From the NCBI RefSeq assembly GCF_002252525.1, contig NZ_NNRM01000012.1, positions 188,193 through 252,192 on the forward strand: DNA of 64,000 nucleotides. Direction: 5' to 3'. The position numbers and the translations under genes are program-made. This stretch comes from Brucella pseudogrignonensis. GTDB lineage: Bacteria; Pseudomonadota; Alphaproteobacteria; Rhizobiales; Rhizobiaceae. The notes under the pieces are model-generated. The model did no database searches and was not told where the DNA came from. It worked only from the letters and a program-made list of their open reading frames with translations. Shown here piece after piece: positions 20,336 through 30,386 of the stretch; within the stretch, counting starts at the first letter, position 1; every line of letters begins with the position of its first letter.

Positions 20336-20662
20336 GTGCGCCCTATTAATTAGCCTGCAAATCTTATCAAAGAGGCGGGATAATCGCTCTAAAATACCCC
20401 TATTGCTTTCGTTTGATATTCATATTATTTCGATTAAGTTCATTTAATGCATAAATGAAATAAAGGGTGTCAGCGAAAAAGCATTGGGAGTGCTGCAATA
20501 CGGGCCTGAATTATGTTGAAGTGGCCACCTGCTCAAAAAGAGCAAAGTGGTTTTTGGAGAGATGCATATATTCATTCGAGATTAGCGAAAATGGGTTGCA
20601 ACGGACATACATATTCGCATCCTGACAAGATCTCTGCCATTCGAGCGGGAGGAGCATAGTAA
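20336..20662. other. AT-rich glpK upstream region
   Basis: A 327-base stretch with no convincing gene. A possible promoter TTGATA (20413-20418), 16-base spacer, TAAGTT (20435-20440) overlaps the second TTTCG half-site. The ribosome binding site GGGAGGAG lies just before the glpK ATG. A short hairpin, TGCTC (20531-20535) around AAAAA and GAGCA (20541-20545), lies in the leader. Confidence 0.4.
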
Positions 20663-22162
20663 ATGACACAGTTCGTCGGTTCCATCGATCAGGGAACCAC
20701 CAGTTCACGTTTTATCATTTTTGACCGGAACGGCGATATTGTCGCCATGGATCAGCGCGAACACGAGCAGATCTATCCCAAGGCTGGCTGGGTTGAGCAC
20801 AATGCCAATGAAATCTGGCGCAACACGCAGCATGTTATCGGCGAAACACTGAAGAAAGCGAAGCTCACGGCTTCCGATATTGCATCCGTCGGCATCACCA
20901 ATCAGCGCGAAACAACGCTGCTGTGGGACGGGAAGACCGGCGCACCGCTTTACAATGCCATTGTCTGGATGGACACACGCACGGACGAGCTGGTCGATCA
21001 TTTTGTCAAAGATGGTGGCGCGGATCGCCTGCGCGATAAGACGGGACTGCCGATTTCGACTTACTTCTCGGGCCTTAAACTGCGCTGGATACTCGATAAT
21101 GTTCCCGGTGCGCGCGAAAAGGCCGAAGCAGGCGATGCGCTGTTCGGCACGATGGATAGCTGGCTTGTCTGGAATCTCACCGGCGGCGCAAAAGGCGGCA
21201 TTCACATCACCGATGTAACCAATGCGTCACGCACGCAGTTGATGGATTTGTCTACGCTCAAATGGGACGAGGAAATCTTGCAGCTGTTCGGTATTCCCGC
21301 AGCTTGTCTGCCGGAAATTCGTTCTTCCAGCGAAGTCTATGGCGAGATTACCCTGCCCGCGCTTGTCAGTGTGAAGCTTGCAGGCATTCTGGGCGATCAG
21401 CAGGCAGCCCTTTTCGGTCAGGCCTGCCTTGAGCCGGGCGAAGCCAAGAACACCTATGGCACCGGCTGCTTCATGCTGATGAATACTGGCGAAAAGCTGG
21501 TTCCATCCACCTATGGGCTTCTAACGACTGTTGCCTATCAGCTTGGTGAGCAAAAGCCGGTCTATGCGCTGGAAGGCTCCATCGCTATCACCGGCGCACT
21601 GGTGCAATGGCTGCGCGATAATCTTGGCATTATCAAAACCAGCGCTGACATTGAAACACTGGCGCGCACCGTCGAAGACAATGGCGATGTCTATTTCGTC
21701 CCGGCCTTCTCCGGCCTTTACGCACCACATTGGGAAGATTCCGCACGCGGCGTCATTGCTGGTCTGACGCGCTTTGCCAATAAAGGTCACATTGCCCGCG
21801 CCGCCCTTGAAGCAAGCGCCTATCAGGTGCGCGAAGTGCTGGAAGCTATGGTCAAGGATTCAGGTGTAGAGATTACTGAACTGCGTGCCGATGGTGGCAT
21901 GACCATCAACGAGCTGCTCATGCAGTTCCAGTCCGACATTCTGAGTGTTCCAGTCGTGCGTCCGAAGATCATTGAAACAACAGCCCTAGGTGCAGCTTAT
22001 GCGGCTGGGCTTGCCGTGGGCTATTGGAAGTCGACAAACGACATTATTGAAAACTGGCAGGTCGGCCAGCGCTGGCATCCAAAGATGACGGCAAAGGAGC
22101 GCACCAGTCTGTTCAACGCGTGGGAGAAGGCCGTGCAGCGGTCTCTCAACTGGGTCGATTAA
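20663..22162 (+). CDS. glpK: glycerol kinase
   Basis: FGGY-family kinase that phosphorylates glycerol to sn-glycerol-3-phosphate in the cytoplasm. It has 499 residues. The ATP-binding start [16 protein letters not shown], the substrate motif [11 protein letters not shown] near residue 78, [10 protein letters not shown] near 245 and [11 protein letters not shown] near 265 are all typical. GGGAGGAG lies upstream of the ATG. It is paired with glpF just downstream, so the two together import and trap glycerol. No glpD or glpR is present in this window. Confidence 0.97.
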   Translation: MTQFVGSIDQGTTSSRFIIFDRNGDIVAMDQREHEQIYPKAGWVEHNANEIWRNTQHVIGETLKKAKLTASDIASVGITNQRETTLLWDGKTGAPLYNAIVWMDTRTDELVDHFVKDGGADRLRDKTGLPISTYFSGLKLRWILDNVPGAREKAEAGDALFGTMDSWLVWNLTGGAKGGIHITDVTNASRTQLMDLSTLKWDEEILQLFGIPAACLPEIRSSSEVYGEITLPALVSVKLAGILGDQQAALFGQACLEPGEAKNTYGTGCFMLMNTGEKLVPSTYGLLTTVAYQLGEQKPVYALEGSIAITGALVQWLRDNLGIIKTSADIETLARTVEDNGDVYFVPAFSGLYAPHWEDSARGVIAGLTRFANKGHIARAALEASAYQVREVLEAMVKDSGVEITELRADGGMTINELLMQFQSDILSVPVVRPKIIETTALGAAYAAGLAVGYWKSTNDIIENWQVGQRWHPKMTAKERTSLFNAWEKAVQRSLNWVD

Positions 22163-22167
22163 AACTA

Positions 22168-22272
22168 AAGCATGTCGCGGAAAAGTGGGAACCGGTTTTC
22201 CGATAACGACATGCGTAAAAACAATGAGTTAGAGCGAGCGTTGTGGATACAATTAACCGCGACACGCTCTAA
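22168..22272 (+). repeat. two-hairpin intergenic repeat
   Basis: Full copy of the repeat: GCATGTCGCGG...CGATAACGACATGC forms the first stem. GTAAAAACAATGA then links to a second stem AGAGCG...CGCTCT. It sits between glpK and glpF and may tune relative expression. Confidence 0.85.
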
Positions 22273-22381
22273 GGCTCTCGTAACAGATCGAACTTGAAAA
22301 CGATCAATGATTATCGACAGCCGGTGAGCACATCCGCTCACCGGGCGACTTTTTAGTACCTAAATTATTCTCTCGGAGTAG

Positions 22382-23107
22382 ATGATGAGTAATGGTTTTA
22401 TCGGTGAATTTCTCGGCACGATGGTGCTTATCCTGTTGGGCGATGGCGTGGTTGCAAACGTGCTTCTTGCAAAATCCAAAGGCCAGAATTCCGGCTGGAT
22501 CGTTATTACCGCAGGCTGGGGCTTTGCGGTTCTCTGTGGTGTGATGGTTGCCGTTGCAGCTGGCAGTGCGGGTCATTTGAACCCCGCCGTGACGCTTGCT
22601 TTTTATGCGGCCGGTACTTTTCCTGCGGTTGAAATAGCGCCCTACATTGCGGCTCAGATGCTTGGTGCTTTCGCAGGTGCGGTGCTTGTCTATCTCGCCT
22701 ACCTGCCTCACTGGAAGCCAACGGAAGACAAAGGCCTCAAGCTCGGCGTCTTCTGCACCGGGCCTGCCATCCGCAACATACCAGCCAATTGCCTGACGGA
22801 AATAATCGGCACATTTGTTCTGGTCTTTGTGGTCATTGCCATTGGTGCAAAGGCTGTTGGTGCAACAGGCGTCCTTGGACCACTGATGGTCGGCCTGCTT
22901 GTCTGGGCACTTGGTGTTTCACTTGGCGGCCCCACCGGCTATGCGATCAATCCGGCACGCGATCTCGGACCACGCATCGCCCATGCATTGCTGCCTATTC
23001 CGGGAAAAGGCAGCTCGGATTGGTCCTATGCCTGGGTGCCCGTAGCAGCGCCGATCATCGGCGGCTTTCTCGCGATCACATGCGCCAAAGCCGCTGGCAT
23101 GATGTAA
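22382..23107 (+). CDS. glpF: glycerol facilitator (aquaglyceroporin)
   Basis: Major intrinsic protein channel of 241 residues with six membrane helices and two half-helices. The two NPA-type boxes are HLNPAV near residue 66 and INPARD near 190. The Asp directly after NPAR is typical of glycerol-conducting channels rather than strict water channels. It follows glpK after a 219-base gap that holds a repeat element, so the pair forms a glycerol uptake unit. The ATG at 22382 and the next codon ATG are both possible. Confidence 0.93.
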   Translation: MMSNGFIGEFLGTMVLILLGDGVVANVLLAKSKGQNSGWIVITAGWGFAVLCGVMVAVAAGSAGHLNPAVTLAFYAAGTFPAVEIAPYIAAQMLGAFAGAVLVYLAYLPHWKPTEDKGLKLGVFCTGPAIRNIPANCLTEIIGTFVLVFVVIAIGAKAVGATGVLGPLMVGLLVWALGVSLGGPTGYAINPARDLGPRIAHALLPIPGKGSSDWSYAWVPVAAPIIGGFLAITCAKAAGMM

Positions 23108-23153
23108 TGATTGAGCGATGAAATCAGCGCGCCGGGATGCGCGCTGACTTCCC

Positions 23154-24533
23154 CTATCGATCCGCAGGATAAGGTGTTCTTGCGGCAAGCAGAATGCCAA
23201 TCGCAAAGAAGAGCACCAGCACCGACATCCCTATTGCGGCTGAATGCGTGATCGCGGTCACTGTTGCCACGAGGAAGGGGCCGACAAAGCTCGTTGCCCG
23301 CCCTGCCAAGGCATAGATACCGAAATAGCGGCCTGATTCTTCAGGCCTGATGCTCCGGGCAAACCACGACCTGGAGGACGCCTGCACAGGGCCGAAGGCA
23401 GCGCCCAGCATGACGCCGTAAACCAGGAAGGCATGTTCCGCAGGGGTCGCGAACAAACCTTGAGCCGGCAAATATTCCAGTGGCATGATGCCGAACATCA
23501 GATAATCGCGCCCTGTCGATACAATCCCAACGGACGCCAGCAACAAAAGCCACAGTGAAATCATAACGATGACTTTGGAGCCAAAACGCGTATCCATGCG
23601 GCTCGCAACAAGGCAACTGAAAATCGCCATGACATTGGTGATCATGCCGAACAGGCCGATCTCAGTGATCGACCACTGAAACATGGAGGCGGCATAGCCT
23701 GCACCCAGTGCAATGATTGCATTAACGCCATCCTGATAGACCATCCGCGCGATGAGAAATCGTGCGATCCCGGGGCGTTTACGAACCTCACTTAATGTTG
23801 CCTTGAGCTCAGACAGACCTTTGCCCAGCGCCTGACGCAGGGGCTTTCCTCGCGCCTGATCAGGCGTAAAAAGAAACATCGGCAGAATAAATATCAGATA
23901 CCAGAGCGCGGAGATCGGCCCAGTTATACGGGCATCTTCCCCTTGCACAGGATCAAGCCCGAACAAGGGTTTCATACCGATAATCGTTTTGCCGGTTTCA
24001 GGTGAAGCGGCGAGGCAAAAGACCACAAAGATCAAAACGATCATGCCACCGAGATAACCAAGGCCCCAGGCCAGATTGGAAACGCGTCCAATCTCTTCGC
24101 GCGGCACCAGACGCGGCATCATTGAATCGTTGAAGACGATGGAAAACTCTGCCGAAACCATTGCAATGCTGAAGGCAAGCAGAACCCAGAACAGGTTAGC
24201 GCCAGGCACTGCCAACCAGAGCGTCATCAGACTGACGATCTTTAGTACGGCAAAGAACCCGATCCACGGCTTGCGAGACCCTGTCTGATCGGCAATCGAA
24301 CCGAGAATGGGAGAAAGAATTGCGATAGCGAAGCCTGCGGCAGCAAAACCGTAACCCCAGGCGATCTGCCCGGCTTCTGCAGTCTCGGCCATGCGTGAAA
24401 TGAAGTAAGGACCAAAGATGAACGTGATCACAACTGTAAAAAACGGCTGAGCCGCCCAGTCGAAAAATATCCAGCCCCATACGCCGCGTCGCGAGGCATA
24501 ACCTCCCGCGCTTAAAGGTTGATCGCTCAACAA
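23154..24533 (-). CDS. MFS transporter, UMF1 family
   Basis: A 459-residue transporter with about 12 membrane segments. The N-terminal WIFFDWAAQPFFTVVITFIFGPYF and the FNDSMMPRLVPREEIGRVSNLAWGLGYLGG-like block (residues ~130-160) mark the UMF1/Atg22-like group of the major facilitator superfamily. The transported substrate is unknown. The start is TTG at 24533, supported by GAGGAG five bases upstream on the minus strand. It is convergent with glpF. Confidence 0.88.
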   Translation of the reverse strand: MLSDQPLSAGGYASRRGVWGWIFFDWAAQPFFTVVITFIFGPYFISRMAETAEAGQIAWGYGFAAAGFAIAILSPILGSIADQTGSRKPWIGFFAVLKIVSLMTLWLAVPGANLFWVLLAFSIAMVSAEFSIVFNDSMMPRLVPREEIGRVSNLAWGLGYLGGMIVLIFVVFCLAASPETGKTIIGMKPLFGLDPVQGEDARITGPISALWYLIFILPMFLFTPDQARGKPLRQALGKGLSELKATLSEVRKRPGIARFLIARMVYQDGVNAIIALGAGYAASMFQWSITEIGLFGMITNVMAIFSCLVASRMDTRFGSKVIVMISLWLLLLASVGIVSTGRDYLMFGIMPLEYLPAQGLFATPAEHAFLVYGVMLGAAFGPVQASSRSWFARSIRPEESGRYFGIYALAGRATSFVGPFLVATVTAITHSAAIGMSVLVLFFAIGILLAARTPYPADR

Positions 24534-24618
24534 ATTGCTCCTCGCCCCCGGTGTTAAAAAGCTATTCGGTCATAAATAAGCCAGACCTTATACTGCGGTA
24601 TCACCACCGACAATAAAC

Positions 24619-24648
24619 AAAAAAGGGCGACCTAAGCCGCCCCTTTTA
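24619..24648 (-). terminator. gdhB terminator
   Basis: On the minus strand the stem AAAAGGGGCGGCTTAG / GTCGCCCTTTT with T-rich 3' flank lies just after the glutamate dehydrogenase stop. Confidence 0.85.
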
Positions 24649-24666
24649 ATCAGAGTTGTCGAACCC

Positions 24667-27600
24667 TCATTGGGTTAAATCGGACATCAGCCCTGCGGCA
24701 ACTGCCAGACGCGACACGGTGAGATCGCCGCCTTCGGTCAGAGCAACCATACGGTTTCTGATCTGGTCGATGCGCGCTGCATCTTCTGCAAACCATGCCG
24801 CCGCCGGATCCTTGTCCTTGCCGTGCTTTTTCAGTGCTGCAATCGTGATGCCACGCGCTGCCTGCGTGATCGTATCGCTCGCACGCGATAGTGCCAGACC
24901 GTCATAATAGTCGGTGACTGGAATGGTGCGTGCTGCTTCTTCGATACGACCAATGCGGAAGGCTTCCGATACACCGAAATAAGCCTTGGCGGTTGCAACC
25001 AGATCGGCAGAAGCCAGATGTGCGATCAATGCGATATCCGGCATGATGCCTGCAAGCTGCAGATTGGCCAGACGCTGAGCAAGTTTCTCAGGCGCACCCT
25101 TTTCAACAAAGGTCGCCTTATCGGCCTGCACTGCATCAATCAAGTAGTCCGGCATCAGACTATCGAAGCGTGGCTCAAGAGCCGAGCGGGCCGTGGTGAT
25201 GGTGTTCACCAGTTCTGTCAGATTTGCACGCGTGGTGTCGTTGCGCAGAACCCAGGCGGTCGTCGCAAGCAGCATCTCGCCAACCAGATGATAGAACTGG
25301 TTCTGCACATCACCCGCCACCTTGTTATCGAGCGCATCGATAGCGTCATAGATCGCATTGATCTCAAAGCCATCGCGCACCGCCACATAAGCGCGGACGA
25401 TATCGGCAGGCGACTTGCCTGTCGTATCGGCCAAACGGCTGATGAAGGTGATGCCGCCACGATTGATAATATCGTTAGCCAGCAAAGTAGCGACGATTTC
25501 ACGCTTCAGGCGGTGATTGGAAATTTCGTCAGCATAGGTTTTCACCATACGCTTCGGGAAGTAACCAAACAACAGCTGCTCGAAATACGGCTCGTCTGGA
25601 AGCCTGCTTGCCACCAGATCATCCGACAGTGACAGCTTGGCATAGGCGAGCAGAACCGCGAGTTCCGGACGCGTCAGCGGCTGTCCTGATTTCTGACGAT
25701 CATTAAGCACTGCGTCCGATGGCAGATACTCGACCTTGCGATCCAGCAGCTTGCGCGCTTCAAGCTCGGCCATGAAGCGAGCCTGATAAGGCAGCTCCGT
25801 GAGGCCCTGACGTTCGCTCAATGAAAGTGCGAGCGGCTGCAGATAATTGTTGCGCAGCACCAGTTCCGACACATCGTCGGTCATGCTCACCAGCAGCTTG
25901 TCGCGTGCAGGACGCTTGAGCTTGCCCGAACGCATGGCAGCAGCCAATGCAATCTTGATGTTGACCTCAACGTCGGAGCAGTTGACGCCTGCAGAGTTGT
26001 CGATAGCATCGGTATTGCTGCGGCCAGCAGTCAGTGCATATTCGATGCGTCCGCGCTGCGTGACACCGAGATTTGCCCCCTCGCCGACAACCTTCGCCCG
26101 AACTTCCGAGCCCGTGATACGGATTGCATCATTGGCACGATCACCAACCTGCGCATCCGTTTCAGCACCGGCTCGGATATAGGTACCGATACCGCCGAAC
26201 CACAGAAGATCAACTTCCGCCTTCAGGATCGCCGTCATGATTTCCTGCGGCGAAGCAGTGGTTTTGCCAAGGCCAATGGCCTTTGCCGCTTCTGCCGACA
26301 GCGTAATCGTCTTCTGACTGCGGCTATAAACGCCACCGCCTGACGAGATTTTAGAGCGATCGTAATCCTGCCAGCTCGAACGCGGCAGTTCGAACAGACG
26401 CTTACGCTCTGCAAAGCCGTCAGCTGGAACAGGGCTTGGATCAATGAAGATATCGCGGTGGTCGAAGGCTGCAACCAGCTTGATCTGCTCCGACAGGAGC
26501 ATACCATTACCGAACACGTCACCCGACATATCGCCAACACCTGCAACCGTGAACGGCTCGGTCTGGATATCCTTGTCGAACTCACGGAAATGCCGCTTCA
26601 CGGCTTCCCATGCACCGCGCGCGGTGATCGCCATACCTTTGTGGTCGTAACCGGCAGAACCACCCGATGCGAAAGCATCATCGAGCCAGAAGTCATGTGC
26701 CTGGCTGATCGCATTTGCCGTATCGGAGAAGGTTGCCGTGCCCTTATCGGCAGCAACAACGAAATACGGATCGTCATTGTCGTGACGAACCACTTCCGCA
26801 GGCGGCACAACATCATTGTCATGAATATTGTCAGTGACCGACAGAAGCGTGGAAATGAAGACCTTATAGGCATCACGACCGGCTTCAAACACGGCATTGC
26901 GATCGCCGCCAACCGGCAGACGCTTCGGATAGAAGCCGCCCTTGGCACCAACCGGGACAATCACCGCATTCTTGACCTGCTGTGCTTTTACGAGACCCAG
27001 GACTTCTGTGCGATAATCCTGTGCGCGGTCCGACCAGCGCAGACCGCCACGCGCTACAGCACCAAAGCGTAGGTGTACGCCTTCCACTTCCGGGCCATAG
27101 ACGAAAATCTCGCGATACGGACGCGGATCAGGCAGACCTTCGACAAGCCGCGGATTAAGCTTGAACGCGAATGTCACGCGTGGCTTGCCTTCAGCATCCG
27201 GCTGATAGGCATTGGTACGCAACGTTGCTTCGATCAGGTTGCGGAAACGACGCAGAATCTGGTCATCATCGATGCTTGGAACGCCGAGAAGTGCCGTTTC
27301 GATACCGTCGACCAGCTTCTTTTCAGCAGCGTCGCGACGCTTGGCCGATGGGTTGAAGCGCAGATCAAACAGCGAATAAAGATCGCTGGCGATTTCCGGA
27401 TAGCGGTTGAGTGCTGCGGCAATGAAACCTTGCGAATAGGCAATACCTGCCTGCTGCAGATAGCGGCCATAAGAACGCAGGATCATGATCTGGCGTGCGC
27501 TCAGACGTGCGGTCTGCACCAGAGCGTTATAACCGTCATTGTCAGCGAGAGCGTCCCAGACATTGCGGAACACATCTTCCAGCATCTCGCCATCATCGGA

Positions 27601-29457
27601 CAGATCAACCGGCGCGCCATAGGCGTTCACGAGCTGCATGTCATGCACGTAAACTGCAGCACCATCTTTGCCTGCTTGCGGCAGATCGATGGTCTGCTCG
27701 CTAACAACGCGGAAGCCCATGTTTTCAAGAAGCGGCACACGCTGTGACAACACAACCGGCGCGCCATGATGATAGAGCTTGAGCGAAACCGCATCCGGAC
27801 CATCGGTGCGATAACGATAGAAGTCCACGAAAAGCGGGGCTTCTGCACTCAGGCCAGCAATGCGTTCTGCATCGACCAGCGCTTCCGGAGCCGTGAAGAT
27901 TTCGCGATAGGATTGCGGGAAGCTCGAAGCCAGAGCAATGGTCTTTGCATCTGCGCTGTCCGAGCTTTCACGCACGGCGTCTTCCCATGTGCGAACGATT
28001 GAACGCACTTCTTCTTCCAGCGCATCGCGATCCACATGCGGCGTGGAACGTTCATGACGACGGATGACGAACTGAACGCGCGTCAGACCATTTTGCAGGA
28101 AGACTGGATGGAATTCGAAGCTGTCGCCGCTATAAATTTCGACGAGGTAGCGACCAATCTTCTCACGCACGACAGAGTCGTAACGGTCACGCGGGATATA
28201 GACCAGTACGGTGGCAAAACGGCCAAAGCGGTCAAGACGCGGGATTGCACGAACGCGTGGGCGCTCGCCAAGAGCCAGGATCAGTTCGGCATTGGCTGTG
28301 AGGCTTTCCGCATCGATCTGGAAAAGTTCATCACGCGGATATTCTTCCAGCACATTCACAAGCGCCTTGCCGGAATGGTCTTCACGATTGAAGCCAAGGT
28401 GCTTGATAACCGTATCAGCCTTAGAACGGATGAACGGAATACCGGCAACTGAGCTGATATAGGCAACAGATGTGAACAGACCAACGAGACGCAGCTCGCC
28501 AATCGCGTCGCCATTCGGCCCAAAAATCTTCACGCCAACATAGTCGAGGTAAGACCGGCGATGCACCAGTGAAAGCGAATTGGCCTTGGTGACGATCAGC
28601 GGTTCGCTGCTATCGAGGAATTCTGTAACCTCGCGCGGCGTAACCGTGTCATCGTCGTCCTTGCGCAGAACGCGGACTTCGCTGTCATTGAGGATTCCGA
28701 GTGTTTCCTTGACCGGAACCAACTCACGCTTTTCGCCCTTGCCCTTGAAGGTCAGCTCGCGCATTCCGAGGAAAATGAAGCGATCATCACGCAGCCATTC
28801 GAGGAAAGCGATTGCCTCCGGCATGGCTGGATCAAGCGTCAGTTCCTGAACGCGCTTGTAATCGGCGATAGCGTCATCAAGACGTTTCAGCATCGGTTTC
28901 CAGTCGCTGACAGCAGCGCGAACCTGTCCAAGCACGCGTTTGATGGCGGCGGTCAGATCGGCTTTGGCCTGCTTGTCGAGGGCTGGCAGATGGATCTGCA
29001 CAAGGCTGACGCGCTCAACGCCCTTGGCGGGTGCGAGCTGCGAAGCTTCGCCCAGAATTGTAAGGCCGTCCTTTTCCCGCTCGATATCGAGAACCGGGTG
29101 AACAACCATGAAAATCTGGCTGACATGATCGTTCAGCTCACCCATGATGGAGTCGAGCAGGAACGGCATGTTGTCGTTGACGATGGTAATAACGCTGACG
29201 GGGCGGCCATGGCGTTCGATGCTGTTATCGACGCTGATGATGCTCTTGCCCTTGCGATAAGATTCAAGCGCTTCATAGCCGTACTGGGCAGATTTATCGA
29301 GTGCTGCAGCATCGTAAGCCGCAAGATCTTCGGGCGGTGCCCATTCGAAGAGAAGCTGCGAAAAGGCAATGAGCGCCTTCGACTGTCCTCCCTTCTTCTC
29401 CTCCTTGCTTGCCTTGGAACCTTTAACTTTGCTCGACCGATCCTGCTTTGCAGTCAC
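24667..29457 (-). CDS. gdhB: NAD-specific glutamate dehydrogenase, large (1600-residue) type
   Basis: Oxidises glutamate to 2-oxoglutarate and ammonia with NAD. It is the very large L-180 type enzyme of about 1,600 residues, with N-terminal ACT-like regulatory regions and a central catalytic domain. The RWSDRAQDYRTEVLGLVKAQQVKN and VPVGAKGGFYPKR blocks lie near residues 800-845, followed by a long C-terminal domain. I chose GTG at 29457 because AGGAG lies eight bases upstream; an ATG at 29475 and a TTG at 29493 are in frame but lack such a site. Confidence 0.95.
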   Translation of the reverse strand: MTAKQDRSSKVKGSKASKEEKKGGQSKALIAFSQLLFEWAPPEDLAAYDAAALDKSAQYGYEALESYRKGKSIISVDNSIERHGRPVSVITIVNDNMPFLLDSIMGELNDHVSQIFMVVHPVLDIEREKDGLTILGEASQLAPAKGVERVSLVQIHLPALDKQAKADLTAAIKRVLGQVRAAVSDWKPMLKRLDDAIADYKRVQELTLDPAMPEAIAFLEWLRDDRFIFLGMRELTFKGKGEKRELVPVKETLGILNDSEVRVLRKDDDDTVTPREVTEFLDSSEPLIVTKANSLSLVHRRSYLDYVGVKIFGPNGDAIGELRLVGLFTSVAYISSVAGIPFIRSKADTVIKHLGFNREDHSGKALVNVLEEYPRDELFQIDAESLTANAELILALGERPRVRAIPRLDRFGRFATVLVYIPRDRYDSVVREKIGRYLVEIYSGDSFEFHPVFLQNGLTRVQFVIRRHERSTPHVDRDALEEEVRSIVRTWEDAVRESSDSADAKTIALASSFPQSYREIFTAPEALVDAERIAGLSAEAPLFVDFYRYRTDGPDAVSLKLYHHGAPVVLSQRVPLLENMGFRVVSEQTIDLPQAGKDGAAVYVHDMQLVNAYGAPVDLSDDGEMLEDVFRNVWDALADNDGYNALVQTARLSARQIMILRSYGRYLQQAGIAYSQGFIAAALNRYPEIASDLYSLFDLRFNPSAKRRDAAEKKLVDGIETALLGVPSIDDDQILRRFRNLIEATLRTNAYQPDAEGKPRVTFAFKLNPRLVEGLPDPRPYREIFVYGPEVEGVHLRFGAVARGGLRWSDRAQDYRTEVLGLVKAQQVKNAVIVPVGAKGGFYPKRLPVGGDRNAVFEAGRDAYKVFISTLLSVTDNIHDNDVVPPAEVVRHDNDDPYFVVAADKGTATFSDTANAISQAHDFWLDDAFASGGSAGYDHKGMAITARGAWEAVKRHFREFDKDIQTEPFTVAGVGDMSGDVFGNGMLLSEQIKLVAAFDHRDIFIDPSPVPADGFAERKRLFELPRSSWQDYDRSKISSGGGVYSRSQKTITLSAEAAKAIGLGKTTASPQEIMTAILKAEVDLLWFGGIGTYIRAGAETDAQVGDRANDAIRITGSEVRAKVVGEGANLGVTQRGRIEYALTAGRSNTDAIDNSAGVNCSDVEVNIKIALAAAMRSGKLKRPARDKLLVSMTDDVSELVLRNNYLQPLALSLSERQGLTELPYQARFMAELEARKLLDRKVEYLPSDAVLNDRQKSGQPLTRPELAVLLAYAKLSLSDDLVASRLPDEPYFEQLLFGYFPKRMVKTYADEISNHRLKREIVATLLANDIINRGGITFISRLADTTGKSPADIVRAYVAVRDGFEINAIYDAIDALDNKVAGDVQNQFYHLVGEMLLATTAWVLRNDTTRANLTELVNTITTARSALEPRFDSLMPDYLIDAVQADKATFVEKGAPEKLAQRLANLQLAGIMPDIALIAHLASADLVATAKAYFGVSEAFRIGRIEEAARTIPVTDYYDGLALSRASDTITQAARGITIAALKKHGKDKDPAAAWFAEDAARIDQIRNRMVALTEGGDLTVSRLAVAAGLMSDLTQ

Positions 29458-29599
29458 GTCGGATACTCCTGTCATGATGGCAATGCGCGCCAAACTAGCA
29501 GATTAGGCACCCGTTTCGATGACAAATCGTTGAAAACAACCAAATATTTCCGTGAAAGCCAGAAAACTCGCATCTAATCCATTTAATTTGGAACAAAAC

Positions 29600-29626
29600 T
29601 TCGAAAACCCTTCGGGAAATTTCGAA
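29600..29626. other. inverted repeat between TPM gene and gdhB
   Basis: Arms TTCGAAA (29600-29606) and TTTCGAA (29620-29626), with an inner CCC/GGG pairing around TTC. It may be a weak terminator for the TPM operon or an operator for gdhB. The ~276-base gap between gdhB and the TPM gene holds no gene. Confidence 0.45.
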
Positions 29627-29733
29627 ATATGCCGTTTGGCTTTCCGGAAATGGTCATGCGAGCTTTACGTAAGCGTCATAAAAGCTAAATTTCGCCACAA
29701 ATGAGCGGCGAATCTGCCGCGCAATTCAACCGA

Positions 29734-30375
29734 TCAAAGCTCGATCAGATGATCGTCCAGTTCGTTGATATTGTGCTCGCCTGCGGGGAAATGATTTTCC
29801 AACAAAGCCTCCGCCTGACCTATCGCCAACACGAAACCTTCTGCCACTTCCGCACGCGAAGCGTGATGCGTCAGTGTGGCAACAATGCCGTTCCATTCTT
29901 CCTGCTCGACCCGCGCATGAATGCCTGCATCGGCAATCACCTCCGCATAATGTTCTGCCATGGAAACAAACAGCAGAATACCGGTGCGGTGTTCAGTGAT
30001 GTGGACATTGCGCGCCAGAAACTGCTGTAGCGCATTGAGATGCGCGCGCTTGTAGCGAATACGGCGCGGCACAAGCAGAAGACGGATTGACGGCAAAAAT
30101 CGCAGCACCAGCATCGCTGTGATGAACGAAGCCAGCACGGCCAGACCGAACATCGGCAGGCGAATATCAAACCAGTACCAATGCGCAAGAAACGCTGCGA
30201 TCACCGACGCGATAAGGATGCCGCAGGTCGCAACAAAACCCGCCGCAAAGAAATAGTCATCGCTGGTGCGTGCCAGAACCGCGTAGATTTCACCGCTCGT
30301 ATTGGTTTCAGCAGCACGGATCGCCTCGGCAATGCGCTTGTGATCCTGATCGCTGATAAGGTTTTTGCCTCGCAC
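29734..30375 (-). CDS. TPM-domain membrane protein
   Basis: A 213-residue protein starting SDQDHKRIAEAIRAAETNTSGEIYAVLAR, with two membrane segments near residues 43-62 and 73-92. A TPM-type domain (RTGILLFVSMAEHYAEVIADAGIHARV) follows. It is the cytoplasm-facing partner often found after lemA and a YgcG-like protein. It has no known enzymatic role in bacteria. The start is GTG at 30375 with GGGAGAA just upstream, 11 bases after the previous gene, so it is co-transcribed. Confidence 0.8.
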   Translation of the reverse strand: MRGKNLISDQDHKRIAEAIRAAETNTSGEIYAVLARTSDDYFFAAGFVATCGILIASVIAAFLAHWYWFDIRLPMFGLAVLASFITAMLVLRFLPSIRLLLVPRRIRYKRAHLNALQQFLARNVHITEHRTGILLFVSMAEHYAEVIADAGIHARVEQEEWNGIVATLTHHASRAEVAEGFVLAIGQAEALLENHFPAGEHNINELDDHLIEL

Positions 30376-30386
30376 AGAATTCTCCC

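Noticed and set aside
20413-20440. Strong glpK promoter call
   Set aside because: Hexamers are weak and far from the start; kept only as a possibility in the region entry.
20202-20447. 81-residue frame after purH
   Set aside because: Passes through a terminator and an AT-rich promoter region; no ribosome site.
22304-22711. Minus-strand frame overlapping glpF
   Set aside because: Antisense shadow with no domain; glpF is clearly real on the plus strand.
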